Of a stretch of 64,000 nucleotides of DNA, positions 1 through 12,168 are shown one piece after another; positions within the stretch are counted from its first letter, which is position 1; each line of letters begins with the position of its first letter. The DNA comes from Ampullaceana balthica. Lineage: Eukaryota > Mollusca > Gastropoda > Lymnaeidae. Made by a program: the position numbers and the translations under genes. A model generated the notes under the pieces. It did not search any database, was not told where the DNA came from, and saw only the letters and a list, made by a program, of their open reading frames with translations. The stretch lies in NCBI GenBank assembly GCA_944989445.1, contig CALYLW010000167.1, forward strand, positions 186,001-250,000. The letters run 5' to 3'.

Positions 1-164
1 ACACATTCGCTAAGAACTATTATTTGATAAATATTTGCAAACTTATTCCAAAAAGTAGCTACAAATAATGAATTTAGTTTTAAATTCAAACGCTGCTATT
101 AACAATTCTGGCTGGAAAAGGAGATCCTGAAGTATGGGCTTTAATTTAAAATTTTGTAATTACA

Positions 165-284
165 TTTCCTTCATCATATTTAGTGGAAAGTAGATTCAGT
201 GCGGTAACTAATTTTTTTAATGCAAATAGACAATCGCGGTTTCTTAAGATTACTGCTGACGAAAATAAAGCTGAGTATTTCTAA
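165..284 (+). pseudogene. hAT transposase C-terminal fragment
   Basis: A 39-codon open stretch starts FPSSYLVESRFSAV and ends at a TAA. This matches the C-terminal block of hAT transposases of the ZBED/SCAND3-like group (pattern FP-x-Y-LxE-x-FSA). Upstream of 165 the frame is broken by stops, so only the decayed end of a transposase remains. It lies on the strand opposite to the hAT copy that follows. Family recognition is from motif memory; no search was run. Confidence 0.55.
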
Positions 285-285
285 A

Positions 286-2496
286 TTGGTAGCAGCAAAC
301 CAGGTTCATCGTCTCATTTATATGATTTCGAATTTGTGTGTGTGTGTGTGTTGAACGATTCTTGAAATGTGGAACCAGGTTACTGGTTATTATTCGAATG
401 AATGCATTCAAATTGCAGTCATTCAACATCGATTTGTTCTTAGACTTATTTATTTTCATACAAGAAAAAGCTTGCTCACAGATGTATGTGGACCCAAATA
501 GTGGCAAAAGTTTGACAGCAACGTTTTTTTAAAGTGTGGAAACGCCGCAACTAGAAAAAAAAGAAAAAAAACTCAAGCAGAAAAACTAACTTGAACTTCT
601 CATTCAGGTCATAATCTGCTTTTAGGTTAAGCAGTTCTAACAGTCCTATGGGGCTTAATCAGCTTCTGCACTAAATTGCGAATTGAGGATATTGAAGAGT
701 GGTTCCAGGTTCTTGTCGTCTTGGAACCTCCTTTCAAATTCCACAGCAAAGGCATCCAGCTGAGCCTTGCACTTGTCGACCATTTTACAAGAAACGGTTT
801 TTTGTTTTAGCAAAGGGAAATGGCAAAACCTGTTTTCACCTGCTTGCCTGGAGAAAAGGGAGAGTTTTGTCTGAAATGATTTAACATACACATAAATTTC
901 ATGTGCAAACAAGCCATTGCCCTGAAGTTTGACATTCAGTTCATTCAAATTTTCCATGTTAATGACAAACATGAAGTCTGACTTCCATTCTTCATTAACT
1001 ATGGAAGTAACAAAATCACAAACAAAACCCTTCATCTCCAGCAACATAACTATTTCTTCATTGAGATCTCATACTCGCCTCAATAACTTGCCCACGCTCA
1101 GCCAGCGGACACTGCCGTGGTAGATAATATAATATTAAAATCTTCTAACAGTGCTTTTAACACCTGTGATTAAGTTCCCTGGCTTTTACAAAGTTTATCA
1201 TACTAAGAACTGCTTGAAATTCAACACAGCCTTACACAGACTTTCCTGATGGTTGCCACAGTGTAGAGGTAAGAGTGTTGCGTCAGGCTGATATTCTTTA
1301 ATTTTATTGTTCATACTAATTTTTCCAGTTAAAGCTCGCACTCCATCAGTTATTACACTGGCCATCTTGTTCCACTACAGCCCAGTTATTTCAAAACAGA
1401 TCTCTACAGTATTGAATAAATCCTGGCCTTTAATTGTGTCTTTGAGTGCCTCAGAGTATTCTTCGTTAAGCTCGAAACGAGGATGTATTCCCGTATACAT
1501 ACCAACAATTGTGCTGTTCCTATACATTGGTACTTTAATCCAATGCGATAGTACCAAAAAAGTCTTTGCTTGCATCTCGATTACGGTGTATCAAATTGTC
1601 ACTTTTTTTTCTCAAAACGTCTGACTTCAGTTCCCTTGATAAATAAATGGTGTAAAATTATGCTTTCTTTTCTGGACACATAACGCTTGCTGCATAAGTC
1701 AAGCATTTCTTGATAAATTCACTGTTAGAAAAAGGCTTGTTCCGTTTTACGATCTTATGAGATATCTCCAAACTGGCTTCGGTTGCAGCATCTTGTATTT
1801 AAGACTTTTGGTGAAAACATTTTGCTGCGTCTTTATATTATTAACAAACATCTTGCATAACCTTTTTCTCTCTTGGTTCGTTAAATTGTGCCCGAAACAC
1901 AAATGTTTTGTTTGGTGGTATCTTTTTAAGTCGCACTCGTTAAAGACGCTTACACATTCACGACACAGCAAGCAGGCTGCTTTTCTCCCAACGCTCGTGA
2001 AGCTATATTTAATAGTTAATTCGTCATTTTAAAAAGGCATTCGTCCTCAATCTTACTTTCGTTGGTAGCACTCATTTTTAAATCAACGTCTATTTGCTTT
2101 TAAATCACAAATTTTCAAAACCGTTCGAAATGTAAATCGTAAAAAAAATTCAATTCCGGTTGAGCTGAAATGTAGTTTCGAACATGTATGTTAACAATTA
2201 ATGACTAATGATTCTGAAGCCATAAAACCGATTATATATCTCTAGATTCGAATCAAATGCTGGGAATAAAATTTCAAAATTTATCAAAAATTCTAAGCAA
2301 AGAAAATTAACATGACACAAGATCACCACATGTACATGCCTACGGGCCGCATAATATATTCTGCCTAGCCGCATGTGCCCGCGGATCGTAGTTTGCCTAT
2401 TTCTGTGTTAGAATAATAAAAAAAAATTCGGGGGGCGCTGAGTAATATTTTTACTGGAAAGTGGGTGGTAGGCCAAAAAAAGTTTGAGAACCACTG
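286..2496 (-). mobile_element. hAT DNA transposon, inserted in another hAT copy
   Basis: Read on the minus strand the element begins at 2496 with CAGTGGTTCTCAAAC, a terminal sequence typical of hAT/Charlie elements. A leader of about 420 bp then precedes the transposase relic at 2075-345. The insertion cuts a second hAT transposase fragment (2497-2943) directly after its MQLD codons. The far terminus was not found and may be degraded, so the left boundary is approximate. Confidence 0.6.
345..2075 (-). pseudogene. Decayed hAT transposase (BED-finger, GTF2IRD2/ZBED5-like)
   Basis: On the minus strand a start ATG (MSATNESKIEDEC) lies at 2075. After a frameshift a zinc-finger stretch follows with ACLLCRECVSVF and DLKRYHQTKH, the usual N-terminus of GTF2IRD2/ZBED5-type hAT transposases. 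Middle blocks follow (GLQWNKMASVITDG near 1370, LNELNVKLQG and KSFQTKLSLF in 655-1047). A C-terminal block (FGSTYICEQAFSCMK, near 350-500) closes it. The blocks are in the expected order but in several frames with stops, so this is a full-length but dead copy. Its terminal repeat appears at 2496. Confidence 0.75.
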
Positions 2497-2943
2497 ATCT
2501 AGCTGCATGCTAAATGGAAAAGGACTGCTTCTCATCTCGCACATGACTTGATCCAGAATTTCTGCAGCCATGTCACTAATCCTGGAATGAATAGTGTCAT
2601 TGGACAAAGGAACTTTCTCAACCTGCCTCCTCTGCTGGTGACCACACATCAGTTCCACCATCTCCAGAGCACAAGGGTTCACCAAAGTTCTCCAATGGTG
2701 TGGGGCTTCTTGTTCTTTGCAATAAGATATGCAACCTTGAATGATGCCTCCATTGCAGATTTATGTGACAATGAAAATCCAAGCTTGGGCAAGGTACCTG
2801 GGGTCAAGAAGCGAGCTCTCTTCTGCTTCAAGACCTCAACACTGTCCTTGGAATTTGATGGATGGACTTTCTCCAAGTGCTCTCGGAGTCTGACAGGCTT
2901 CATGTTGTCATTGCTCAGGATTTTTCCAAAGAAGAAGCACTGA
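2497..2943 (-). pseudogene. hAT transposase N-terminal fragment (SCAND3/ZBED-like)
   Basis: The minus strand reads QCFFFGKILSNDNMKPVRL, REHLEKVHP, ASFKVAYLIAKNKKPHTIGE and, after one frameshift, VEKVPLSNDTIHSRISDMA and FPFSMQLD. These are the ordered N-terminal blocks of SCAND3/FAM200-like hAT transposases. The relic stops where the neighbouring hAT terminus begins. It is a different copy from the one at 345-2075. Confidence 0.75.
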
Positions 2944-3099
2944 GGCTATATTGTTCCATCTCTCTCTCTCTCTCTTTTTTATTATTTATTAACGATTTTG
3001 AAGGGTTGATGACAATCAGAAAGTCGCACCAGTCACATGCAATTTTTTAACTGACGAAATTGATGTTTTTAATGACCAGAATTGGATGCTCAACTCAAG

Positions 3100-3430
3100 A
3101 TTTTAGGTTTCAATGATGAATAATGGCTTACATTTAACGTTTGTAAGACCTTTGCAGCGTACCGAACAATAAAAGTGAAGGGGAAAAAATCCCAACGTTT
3201 ACATCCTCTCAAAACAGCTAGAGGGTCACCGGAAGACATATATCTGACGTATTTGATGACAAAATTAAATTATTTTTAGAAAACTGTGACTTAAAACGCA
3301 AAATTTCGAGGAACATGTAGAGCGAACCGTTCATTTTGCGAAAAAAAAAGATCCGTCAATTTTCGACATGCGCAGGACGATGCACGAACGAGCAAAAAAA
3401 AGGTTGTATATGGCCGCCCTTTAACACGGC
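3100..3430. repeat. Dispersed repeat copy
   Basis: This AT-rich stretch shares long similar blocks with 18590-18790, including the GTCACCGGAAGACAT block, the GACGTATTTGATGAC block (3247 here) and AGCGAACCGTTCATT. No coding content is recognised. It is probably an internal piece of an unclassified transposable element. Confidence 0.55.
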
Positions 3431-3628
3431 ATGCCTTGCTTATGTCTTATATTTTCAGATTATCAGTTTTTCTTTCTTTTTTTTCCTTCTTCTTTATTTC
3501 CTTCCTCTTTTTCTTTTTTTCCCCTCTGAATGGTTCATTTACCCCTTGGAACCTGCTCATGCACCACCAAGGGTTGCATGCACCACTGGTTAGGAACCCC
3601 TGCTCTATTGTAAGGGTACTAAATAAAT

Positions 3629-4192
<564 letters not shown>

Positions 4193-4198
4193 ATATAT

Positions 4199-4560
4199 AC
4201 TAGTGTATTACCGTAAAAAATGACGGAAGTTTTCAAAAAGGATATATTTCAGTTTTTGTAAAACAAATTTGCCTGAAAACCGTATAGTAAAAATCAGAAA
4301 ATGTAGAGACCAAGAAAGAAAAATTAAATCTCTTTTCCATATTGAACAATTTTATGCTGACGTTTGAAAATAGCGTGCTTTTTTTTTCAGTATTTTTTTC
4401 AAGGCTATTTTTTTTAGCGGTGCGCTTTCTAAAATCTAATGTTACGAACGGACATAGCAGAGTATATATTTTGATTATATATACGAATACATGTGTTATG
4501 AGAAAACCTCCAAGCTTAGGCTTCGCGTTATATAACTTTGCATGAATAATAATGATATAA
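4199..4560 (-). mobile_element. Helitron-like 3' end and body fragment
   Basis: Read on the minus strand the segment ends with a short stem (CCGT...ACGG) followed by an AT-rich spacer and CTAG then T. That is the layout of a Helitron 3' end. The body shares blocks with 30235-30440 (TTGTAA..., ATCAGAAAATG-AGAGAC, GCGGACGTT-like). It carries no recognisable coding sequence. Its 5' end was not located. Confidence 0.4.
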
Positions 4561-4810
4561 TCAGGATAATAGTAAATGCATAGTGAATTACACACAGCAT
4601 AAGGTGATACTACAGCAAAGAAGTTTGAAGTTCGAAGTATTAACAAATATTGCTGAGGAGTCAGCCGGACGTTAACTTGCGGCATTGAATATTGCGCACC
4701 AATTATGAGTGCACCAATAATACAGCACAGTGCCTTAAAAATAAATTATGCGACTGTAATGTGATCCATATCCAGCACATCTGTGATTTGAAGCAGTTTA
4801 AGCTTCAATG

Positions 4811-5340
4811 ATGATTATGACGTGTCAGTTTATTCGCCCATTAGTCCATACATTATTACCACAACATTACCAAAACATGTAAAAAAACAACTGTCATTTT
4901 TACACATGTTAATAACAAAGAACTATTCATTTTGCATGAAACGTAGTAAGCAAAGTTTGTCACAGGATAACATAAAAGATTAAATTATCAACTGTTAATC
5001 ATATTTACAATTTAATATAAACGTGTTAGTAATTCACATAAACGTTTTTATTATTGTCAAGTCAGCACCTTTTCAAGATCTATTATGACTTGTCAGTTTA
5101 TGCGCCCATTGGTCCATACATTATTACCTTTACATTATCAAAAACATGTAAAGAAAAAATTGTAACTATTTACAAATATGAATAACAACGAACTATTTAT
5201 TTTGCATGAAACCTTTGAAGTAAAGTTAATCACTGGATAAAAGAAAATATTAAGTATCAACAGGTAATCGTATATAAAATTTAATATACACGTTTTAGGA
5301 ATTGTAATAAACGTTTTCATTATTTGTCAAGTCATCACCC
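4811..5340. repeat. Two direct copies of an about 265-bp segment
   Basis: The block from about 4817 (TATGACGTGTCAGTTTAT, then CATACATTATTACC) recurs from about 5084 (TATGACTTGTCAGTTTAT, then CATACATTATTACC) with many substitutions. Both copies end with AAACGTTTT-ATTATT-GTCAAGTCA. No open frame of interest is present. Confidence 0.7.
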
Positions 5341-5344
5341 CTTC

Positions 5345-5779
5345 CAGTTCTATATTAAAAGCAAAGATTTGTTTATTCCAAATTAGTCTAAGACGCATTA
5401 AAATATTACATGTAAATAACAATTTTAAAAAACTATTGTGGGGAGGAGTCCGATTTTTAAATATGTTTTTTAACATACAAATATGCAATCTCAAAGTATT
5501 TAAAAGAAAAACAAACGCTAAACTGAAGCATAAGTTGGCAAATTTCATTTGCAGTAATAAATAATGGATTTGTAGTTCAAAACACATTGAAACTTGACAA
5601 CCAAACGACAACCAATTGTAAATTTCATAAACCGAAACACGAATGTTATGTATTAATATAGAAAATTAAATTTATAATTACGTACGTAATATTGACATGG
5701 TCACATACACAAAAACGGTCATTTAATACAAAATAATAATAATACTATTATTCACATAAAATAAAACATGGCTCTTTTT
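5345..5779. other. AT-rich spacer, nothing recognised
   Basis: No coding or structured feature was seen. Confidence 0.5.
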
Positions 5780-6336
5780 AAATCCCTTATATTAACTTCG
5801 CGGCCGTCTCATCATCTCTCTCTGTCTTGGGCTCGGCGGGCGGAAAAACAGAAGTAAAAAATGACCCACTTCCCATGATCCGATCGAATTGAAATTTGGC
5901 ACACGGACCCGTCTAACCTAACAATGCATCGTATCAAAATTTCAGATCGATCGAACGTACCGTAATTAAATTAATGCATTTTTAGTTTATCCTTATATGA
6001 GGTATGTAATTTAAATTCACGGTTTGTTATTGTTTTTTTCCCACGTGAAATTTTGAGCTGACGCATTGAGGCGACCCAACGAAGCGACGGGCGCTTTTGT
6101 TTACATTTTACGTGTCACTCTGAGCTCGGTCAAGCGAATCGGTGACCAGACTTTTCCCCTCTCCCCCCCACCCACCCCTCCCCCCACCCCTTCCCCCCCC
6201 CACTAGGGTTATGATGCAAAGTTGAGTTAAGACAGATTCAGTCTGTAAATGTTTGAAAATAATCAATACTGTTAGTTATGTCTCATATATAAGGGATTTA
6301 TAGTCAAAAACTTTGTTTTTACGGGTTTGTTTTATT
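5780..6336 (+). mobile_element. 0.55 kb non-coding element, family A copy 1
   Basis: The element starts AAATCCCTTATATTAACTTC and carries ATATAAGGGATTT near its other end, giving inverted subterminal repeats. It ends with a block containing ACTTTGTTTTTACGGGTTTG. A second copy follows head to tail at 6337 and a reverse copy lies at 43464-44004. There is no open frame. Subterminal inverted repeats and head-to-tail copies resemble non-autonomous Helentron-type rolling-circle elements, but this class is an inference. Confidence 0.75.
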
Positions 6337-6867
6337 AAATCCCTTATATTAACTTCGCGGCCGTCTCATCATCTCATCATCTCATGGGCTGGGCGGGCGG
6401 AAAAAGAAAAGTCAAAAATGACCCACTTTCCGTGACTCGATCGAGCTGAAATTTGGCACACTGTCCCGTCTGACCTAACAATGCATCGTCTTAAAATTTC
6501 AGATCGATCGATCGTACCGTAATTAAATTAATGCATTTTTAGTTTATCCTAATATGAGGTATGTAATTCAAATTCACGGTTTGTTATTGTTTTTCCCCCA
6601 CGTGAAAGTTTGAGTTGACGCGTTGAGGCGACCCATCGAAGCAACGGGGCACTTTTGTTTACATTTTACGTGTCACGCTGAGCTCGGTCAAGCGAATCGG
6701 TGACCAGACTTTTCCCCTCTCACCCTCCCCCCCCCAGGGTTATGAAGCAAACTTGAGTTAAGACAGATTCAGTCTGTAAATGTTTGAAAATAATCAATAC
6801 TGTTAGTTATGTCTCATATATAAGGGATTTATAGTCAAAAACTTTGTTTTTACGGGTTTGTTTTATT
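6337..6867 (+). mobile_element. 0.55 kb non-coding element, family A copy 2 (tandem)
   Basis: Nearly identical to 5780-6336 over its full length, beginning with the same AAATCCCTTATATT terminus directly after copy 1. The C-rich run in the middle differs in length between copies. No protein-coding content. Confidence 0.75.
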
Positions 6868-7045
6868 ACTTCGTTCCCTTCACACAAATAATGACGTCAT
6901 GGCACAATATTTTATGGCGCTGGCGAGAAACACATTTTGTTAATCTCGAATGCAACTTTTTTACTTCTATTTTTTTTTAACGGGAGTTACCTCGCATAGC
7001 GTCACGGACAGACACTACGTGACAGATTGCAAATTATGTTATTTA

Positions 7046-7260
7046 CTAGTGTACACCCGTCAAAAATGACGGAAGTTTTCAGCCGAAATCTATTTATTTT
7101 ATAAAAAAATGCACTTTTTAGGGCGCCTATGGCACCGACCTTTTTCAAAAGCCCAACTAACTTGTCCTTGTTTGATAAATACGAAATATTAAACTTTCTG
7201 AAATGTACACAAAGTATTTTATAATAGGGGTTGTTTATCATTTTATTTTATAATTAACCA
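7046..7260 (-). mobile_element. Helitron-like 3' terminus and fragment
   Basis: On the minus strand the sequence carries a perfect hairpin, CCGTCATTTTTGACGG, followed by GTGTACACTAG and T. A stem, a short spacer and CTAG is the established Helitron 3' end. The matching 5' end was not located. The neighbouring AAATACGAAATATTAAACTT block recurs near 7688 and, degraded, near 21365. Confidence 0.45.
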
Positions 7261-7461
7261 TCATCAAATCCTCTTTTTACATTGATCCCTTTTCCAAAAC
7301 TAAAATATGAGCGAAAATAATGACGCAATATTATATTTTATTACAGCGCATCTTTAATTTGCACACCTTTTGGTGCATTGGTGCAGTAATTTGGTTTTCC
7401 CTGCTTTCTAAAATTAGTAGCGTCAGGACAGATGACTTGCGTGACAATTTCAAATTATATA

Positions 7462-7500
<39 letters not shown>

Positions 7501-7990
7501 TAGATTGTTCCGGGGCGCCGTGGCGCCTTCTGCGCCCACTTCTTTTAGGGCGCCTAAGGCGCCCACCTTATTCATAAGCAAAAATTAAACTTGCTGAAAT
7601 GTTCACAAAGTATTTTTATAGGGGCCGTCCATAAAGTACGCCACTTTTTTTGTCAAAACCCCAAGTATCTTATCCTTGTTTGATAAATACGAAATATTAA
7701 ACTTCCTGAAATGTACACAAAGTATTTTATAATTATAAATCATCAAATCCTATTTTTACATCGTTCCCTTTTTCCAAAATTAAGATATAAGCTAAAGCAA
7801 TGACGTCATATAATATATTTTTTACAGCGCGTCTTTAATTTGTAATTAATTTGCACACCTTTTGATGCACACCTTGTGTTAAATATAAGATCAACCAATG
7901 ACGTCATATTAAATATTTTTACAGCGCTAATCACCACACGATTTTTTAAAACTGCTATAGACTGTTGTACATCATCAGCGTTCCACATCC
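7260..7990. repeat. Dispersed AT-rich repeat cluster with a (TA)n tract
   Basis: Blocks such as GATAAATACGAAATATTAAA (7679), GCGCTAATCACCACACGATT (7924) and TGACGTCATAT recur inside this cluster and at 21355-21440. A (TA)n tract fills about 7468-7499, followed by a GC-rich patch with repeated GGCGCC. No gene was recognised. Confidence 0.55.
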
Positions 7991-9160
7991 AATGAGTGAG
8001 CCACTTGGGCTTTTATATTATTTATATATACATCATAAAACATGAATTATATAAAAATGACATGATCTTGCTGCTGTCACAGATAAAGAAATTCGTGAAT
8101 TCTGCTTCCATGTCAATATATTGTGTATCAATGTCTTCCCTTGAAGCAATGAGTTCATCCAGTGACGTAACTGGGGTTGGTATCATCCGGTGCGGTAGCT
8201 CATGGTGTCACCCCCTCACGACTTACTCAACAGACCTCCTCCTAGTCAGCAATGACTCAGCAAGTGCCAATTAACGAGAAAATATTTTACACGTTGGTGT
8301 CACCCCTTGCGATGGTGTCATACGGTACGGTCCGCACCACCTGTTCCCACAAGAGATGCTTTTAAGTTCATCTATACAGAGAGAACATCAATACTTTATT
8401 TCGTTTGATCATGTAAATACGTTTTTATAATGATCTTGATGTAAAAGTTCCGCTTCTGTATCGTGGAATCAGATGAACAAATCATATGGGCCATTCAATC
8501 AATTCATTTCCTTTTATTTTCAACTAAACATACGTACAGTTTCAAAATGGACCATTGCGTCTAATGTAACAGCTTATAGTCAGTCATATCTATGGATGTG
8601 CCCGCAGTTTAGTTGATTGTCTTGCAATTAATTTGGTTCCATAATTTGTAGGGGACCAATGTACTTTTACACAATTTGCTTGATTGGTTTATTAGAGCTG
8701 ACTAAACATTAACATTTTTGGTCCCCTGGCTTTGACGACGAGTTGTTTATCTAATTTGCAAAGTGGTGTCGAGAGTACGTGACGTAAATTTAAGACTCGT
8801 GAACATGCCTGGTTGGCTCCCTTGTTACGGTCGGACTTGTATGTCCTTTCGTTTCATTGCACTGTTCGATAAATATTTATATTATTCCGTAACAAGAAAA
8901 GATTGTCTTATAGTGCCCCTGTAAATATGATTAGATTTGAGTTCTTTGTAAGTCATGTCAGATTTCTAACTCTCCGATAGTAAACCTTAACCTCTCATCT
9001 AGGCCTGCTATTATGTTAGATTTTTGTTTTTAATATAAATATTTGAATGATTTTAAGTTTTGTAGGTCCTAGATATCTATTTCCATAAACCGTCGCACCG
9101 AATATTTTTTTAAACAATCTGATTTGTGGAAAATATGAAAACCCAACATACACACAGCAC
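7991..9160. other. Intergenic, nothing coding recognised
   Basis: Moderately AT-rich DNA without a convincing open frame. At 8297-8320 it contains GGTGTCACCCCTTGCGATGG, close to the 18-bp unit of the array at 60260-60925. The match is short and may be coincidental or reflect a shared element. Confidence 0.4.
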
Positions 9161-9164
9161 AGCT

Positions 9165-9290
9165 GCAGGGCCACCGCTATAAGTGTTTGGGCCCCTGACA
9201 ACTGGGTACGTGTGGGCCCTTCTGGGCTCCACTTCGTGCCTGAAGCCTTTTCCCAGGTCCCCATAGGCCAAAACCCTTGAAATATGTACA
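9165..9290. mobile_element. Possible hAT/MITE terminus fragment
   Basis: Contains CAGGGCCACCGCTATAAG followed by GGGCCCC-rich sequence, resembling the ends of small hAT-type elements. A similar end, read in reverse, is present near 18945 (GGCGCCGGCCCTG). Low certainty. Confidence 0.3.
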
Positions 9291-9569
9291 TATTACAAAA
9301 TGACCGAACTGTAGCTTATCCGACAGCGACAATGCTGGCTGCATTTATGAATATGAATACCATACTTGGTGAGTTGAACCTTGACTGCAATTAGGAAAGC
9401 CAGCGAAAGCAGATGGCGGGATTGAAATAATACATTAATGAGATAGGCCTATGCAATGCTTTAATTTAAACGGTACAATTATATCAATGCAATGATTAGG
9501 AGTAACATCTGGGTATTTTTTTTTAAATACGCTCTAGCCTAACTATTAATAATTAAAAAAAACAATAAC

Positions 9570-9775
9570 CCCTTTCAGACTATGACGGCCTATGGGCCAA
9601 GTGAAGTAGCGTTCACAAGTTTCATTAAGCCACCACCAACTAACAAGGGATTGTTTGGCTAGCACAATGCCCGGGGAGGGGGTCTCGCCAGCACCGAGAC
9701 TAGAGCCCGTGATTCTCTTTTGCCTCGGTTCGATAGCCCAGCGCGCTACCGCTAGACCACTGCGCCCCAGCTTAA
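9570..9775 (-). mobile_element. tRNA-derived SINE, second family
   Basis: Read on the minus strand it begins GGGGCGCAGTGGTCTAGCGG, a tRNA-like A-box region (TGGTCTAGCGGTAGCGC). A body follows with TCTCGGTGCTGGCGAGAC and CTTGTTAGTTGGTGG. A related truncated copy is at 18195-18335, sharing the CAAGTGAAGTAGCGTTCACA block. No intact tRNA is formed. Confidence 0.55.
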
Positions 9776-9779
9776 CTGT

Positions 9780-10830
9780 TAGGGTTATCTAAATGGTGTA
9801 CAATCAGTATGGTAGGGTAGGATTCTGTATTTATACACTAACTTACTGACTATATCAGTATGTAGCAATTCTAGGCGGAATGTTGATGGAAAGGAAACAT
9901 CTTCAGATTTAGCAGAGATATTAGGTTTAGGAGCATCGCTGTGTTTAAAAAATTGGGCAATTACATTTTTGGATTTCAATTATTTTTTCCCGTTTCTCCC
10001 TGTGTTTCTTTTGAGAACCAGACTTGTGTTGATTCATGTTATGTTCTACTTTGATCTTTTTGGCAAATAATGATAAATTCATAATAAATTAATCATACGT
10101 GGGGATAAGTAACAACTTACTTAGAAATATGTTATCTCAACAAACATTGTAGGTACTTTGCCAAGAAATGTAAATATTGTCATAATAATCTAAAACATTT
10201 ATTATTTTCAAGGGTTAGCTCCAAGCTCTCTAAAAACACCAATTCCATCTTTCTATTTTGAACTGAAGTCGAGTTATTTGTTGTTGTTTTTTTTTGTTGG
10301 TTTTTTTTTGTGTTTTTTTTTGTTTTTTGTTTGTTTTTGTTTTTTGTTAGTTTTTTTTTAGTGAATTTTTTAAGCCCTTATATTTAGATAAACTTTTTTT
10401 TAACGTGTAACCCATTTTTTAAACTTTTCACCCATTTTGCCAATAACTTTTTTTATTTTTAAGGATAATTGAACCAAATTTTCAGAAGACAATCACATTC
10501 TAATTTACAACATTATTAAAAACTAACCTGATAATTTACAACTAATATAGTTCTAAAAATAATAAAACATTCAAAGGTCGTGTTGCTAAATATTATTTCA
10601 AAAGTTGAAAAAATAATTTGTCTGAAGCCAAATTAAAAAATAAAATAACATGTTTATTGGATTTTAATTTAAAATCTGTGAAGTAAATGTTCAATCAATA
10701 TTAATATGTATACAAGGTAAGTAGAATAGAATATTTTTTTTAAATTAATTGAATGTATGAAGCTATAAACTATGATAATCTTGATGTCACTTTTAGCTAA
10801 CTTACTAAGTATACATTTTACATATTATAA
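9780..10830. other. Intergenic AT-rich DNA with a T/G-rich tract
   Basis: About 10270-10375 is a T-rich tract with interspersed G (TTTTTGT-type units). The rest shows no coding or structured feature. Confidence 0.5.
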
Positions 10831-10831
10831 G

Positions 10832-12168
10832 CACGGCTGCGGAAATTAACGATTGATTTCTTGATTAATCGTTAAAAACTTTTATCGCTTAAAATTATTT
10901 TAATTGATAAAAATTCGATTTAAATTAAAGAAAATATTTATAATATTTTTTTTAATTTTATTAATAAATAATTAATTATTAATAATTAATAATAATTTAT
11001 ATATATATTTTTTACGTACAAACTTCTCCCGCGTAATATTATAATTTATTTTATTAATCTATGTGGACCGGCAGACGTCAACTAAAAAATGGCTGACAGC
11101 ATCAGCGCAGTTAAATTTAAACATATAATTGGAAAGTGTATATAGGAATGTGTTTCTAAGCTAACTGCGGATGGCAAAGTCGAAGATGGTGAAAACGTTT
11201 ACTGTGTTCACTGCCATAAACTCCTTTAAAGGATCAAATACATCGCTGACGTACCACCTTCAGCACAAACATCCAATCAAGTATCTACACATTGTCATAA
11301 AATTTAGTTCAAAATATTCTTAATTTTCAATGTCTGTGAGACAGGGGATATAACTTTAAAAAATGTTTTAAAGTCAATTACCTGTTTTTGTTACTTCCCT
11401 TGAAATGTTAAGTTTAATGACGTCATACATTTCTATTTTGGCTTTAATCAAAATTAACGATTAATTAATCGTTAATTTTTCAAAAGTAAACGATTAAATT
11501 TAAATTAAATCCTAAAAAATAGCAGCGAAAAATAATAACAAATTTCCTGACGATTACACGAACATTTTTGTTTTAAACTATTGACTGATGGGAATATGCA
11601 AAATGTTGATAAAATTAATTATATCCATTGTGAGAAATCGTTTGCCTACAATGGTTCTAACACTTCGCCTACTTATCAAACCAAATGAAAAGCGTAATAC
11701 GCTAATGGCAGTAGCTCAGAGACAGAAAATGACGACAGCCCTTCTGATGAATTACTGCGTTACAAAATGGAGATGAAAGTTCCTAAATCCATTAACCCTC
11801 TACAATGGTGGAAACCTAATGAACACCGATTTCCGATAATGTCATTCCTTGCCAAGACCGTTTTGTGCATACCAGTTACCTCAGTTCCATGTGAATGATT
11901 GTTCAGCTCAGCTGGTTATGACTTCAATTAGACCCGCTCATTAATTGAACCAAATAATGTGTACACACTTGTCTTTTTTCGTAGTTGGTTAAAAGATGAC
12001 ATATAAAGGAGACATTCAAGTGCTATTTAGATTTTCAACAAGAACGTTTAAAGAGTTTTACTTATGACATACATTTTAAGTTTTGGCTTTAATCGAAGTT
12101 ACCGATTAATTAATCGTTAATTTTTCAAAAGTTAACGATTAAATTTAAATTAATCGTTAACAGCCCTA
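10832..12168 (+). mobile_element. Decayed hAT transposon with BED finger and hATC relic
   Basis: The ends are inverted: the left reads CGGCTGCGGAAATTAACGAT and the right, in reverse, reads TAGGGCTGTTAACGATTAAT. The flanks give a weak 8-bp duplication (about 6 of 8 matching). Inside, MADSIS at about 11089 starts a transposase whose BED-type finger (YCVHCHKLL, then TSLTYHLQHKHP) is broken by a stop and frameshift. A C-terminal dimerisation domain follows at 11746-12000. The element length is about 1.3 kb, far below an intact hAT, so most of the catalytic region is deleted. Confidence 0.75.
11746..12000 (+). pseudogene. hATC dimerisation-domain relic
   Basis: One frame reads [39 protein letters not shown] and, across two stops, [11 protein letters not shown] and LFSSAGYDF. 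It ends NNVYTLVFFRSWLK. The WW, FP, LCIP-x-TSVP and FSSAG motifs are those of the hAT C-terminal dimerisation domain. The two in-frame stops show it is dead. Confidence 0.85.
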
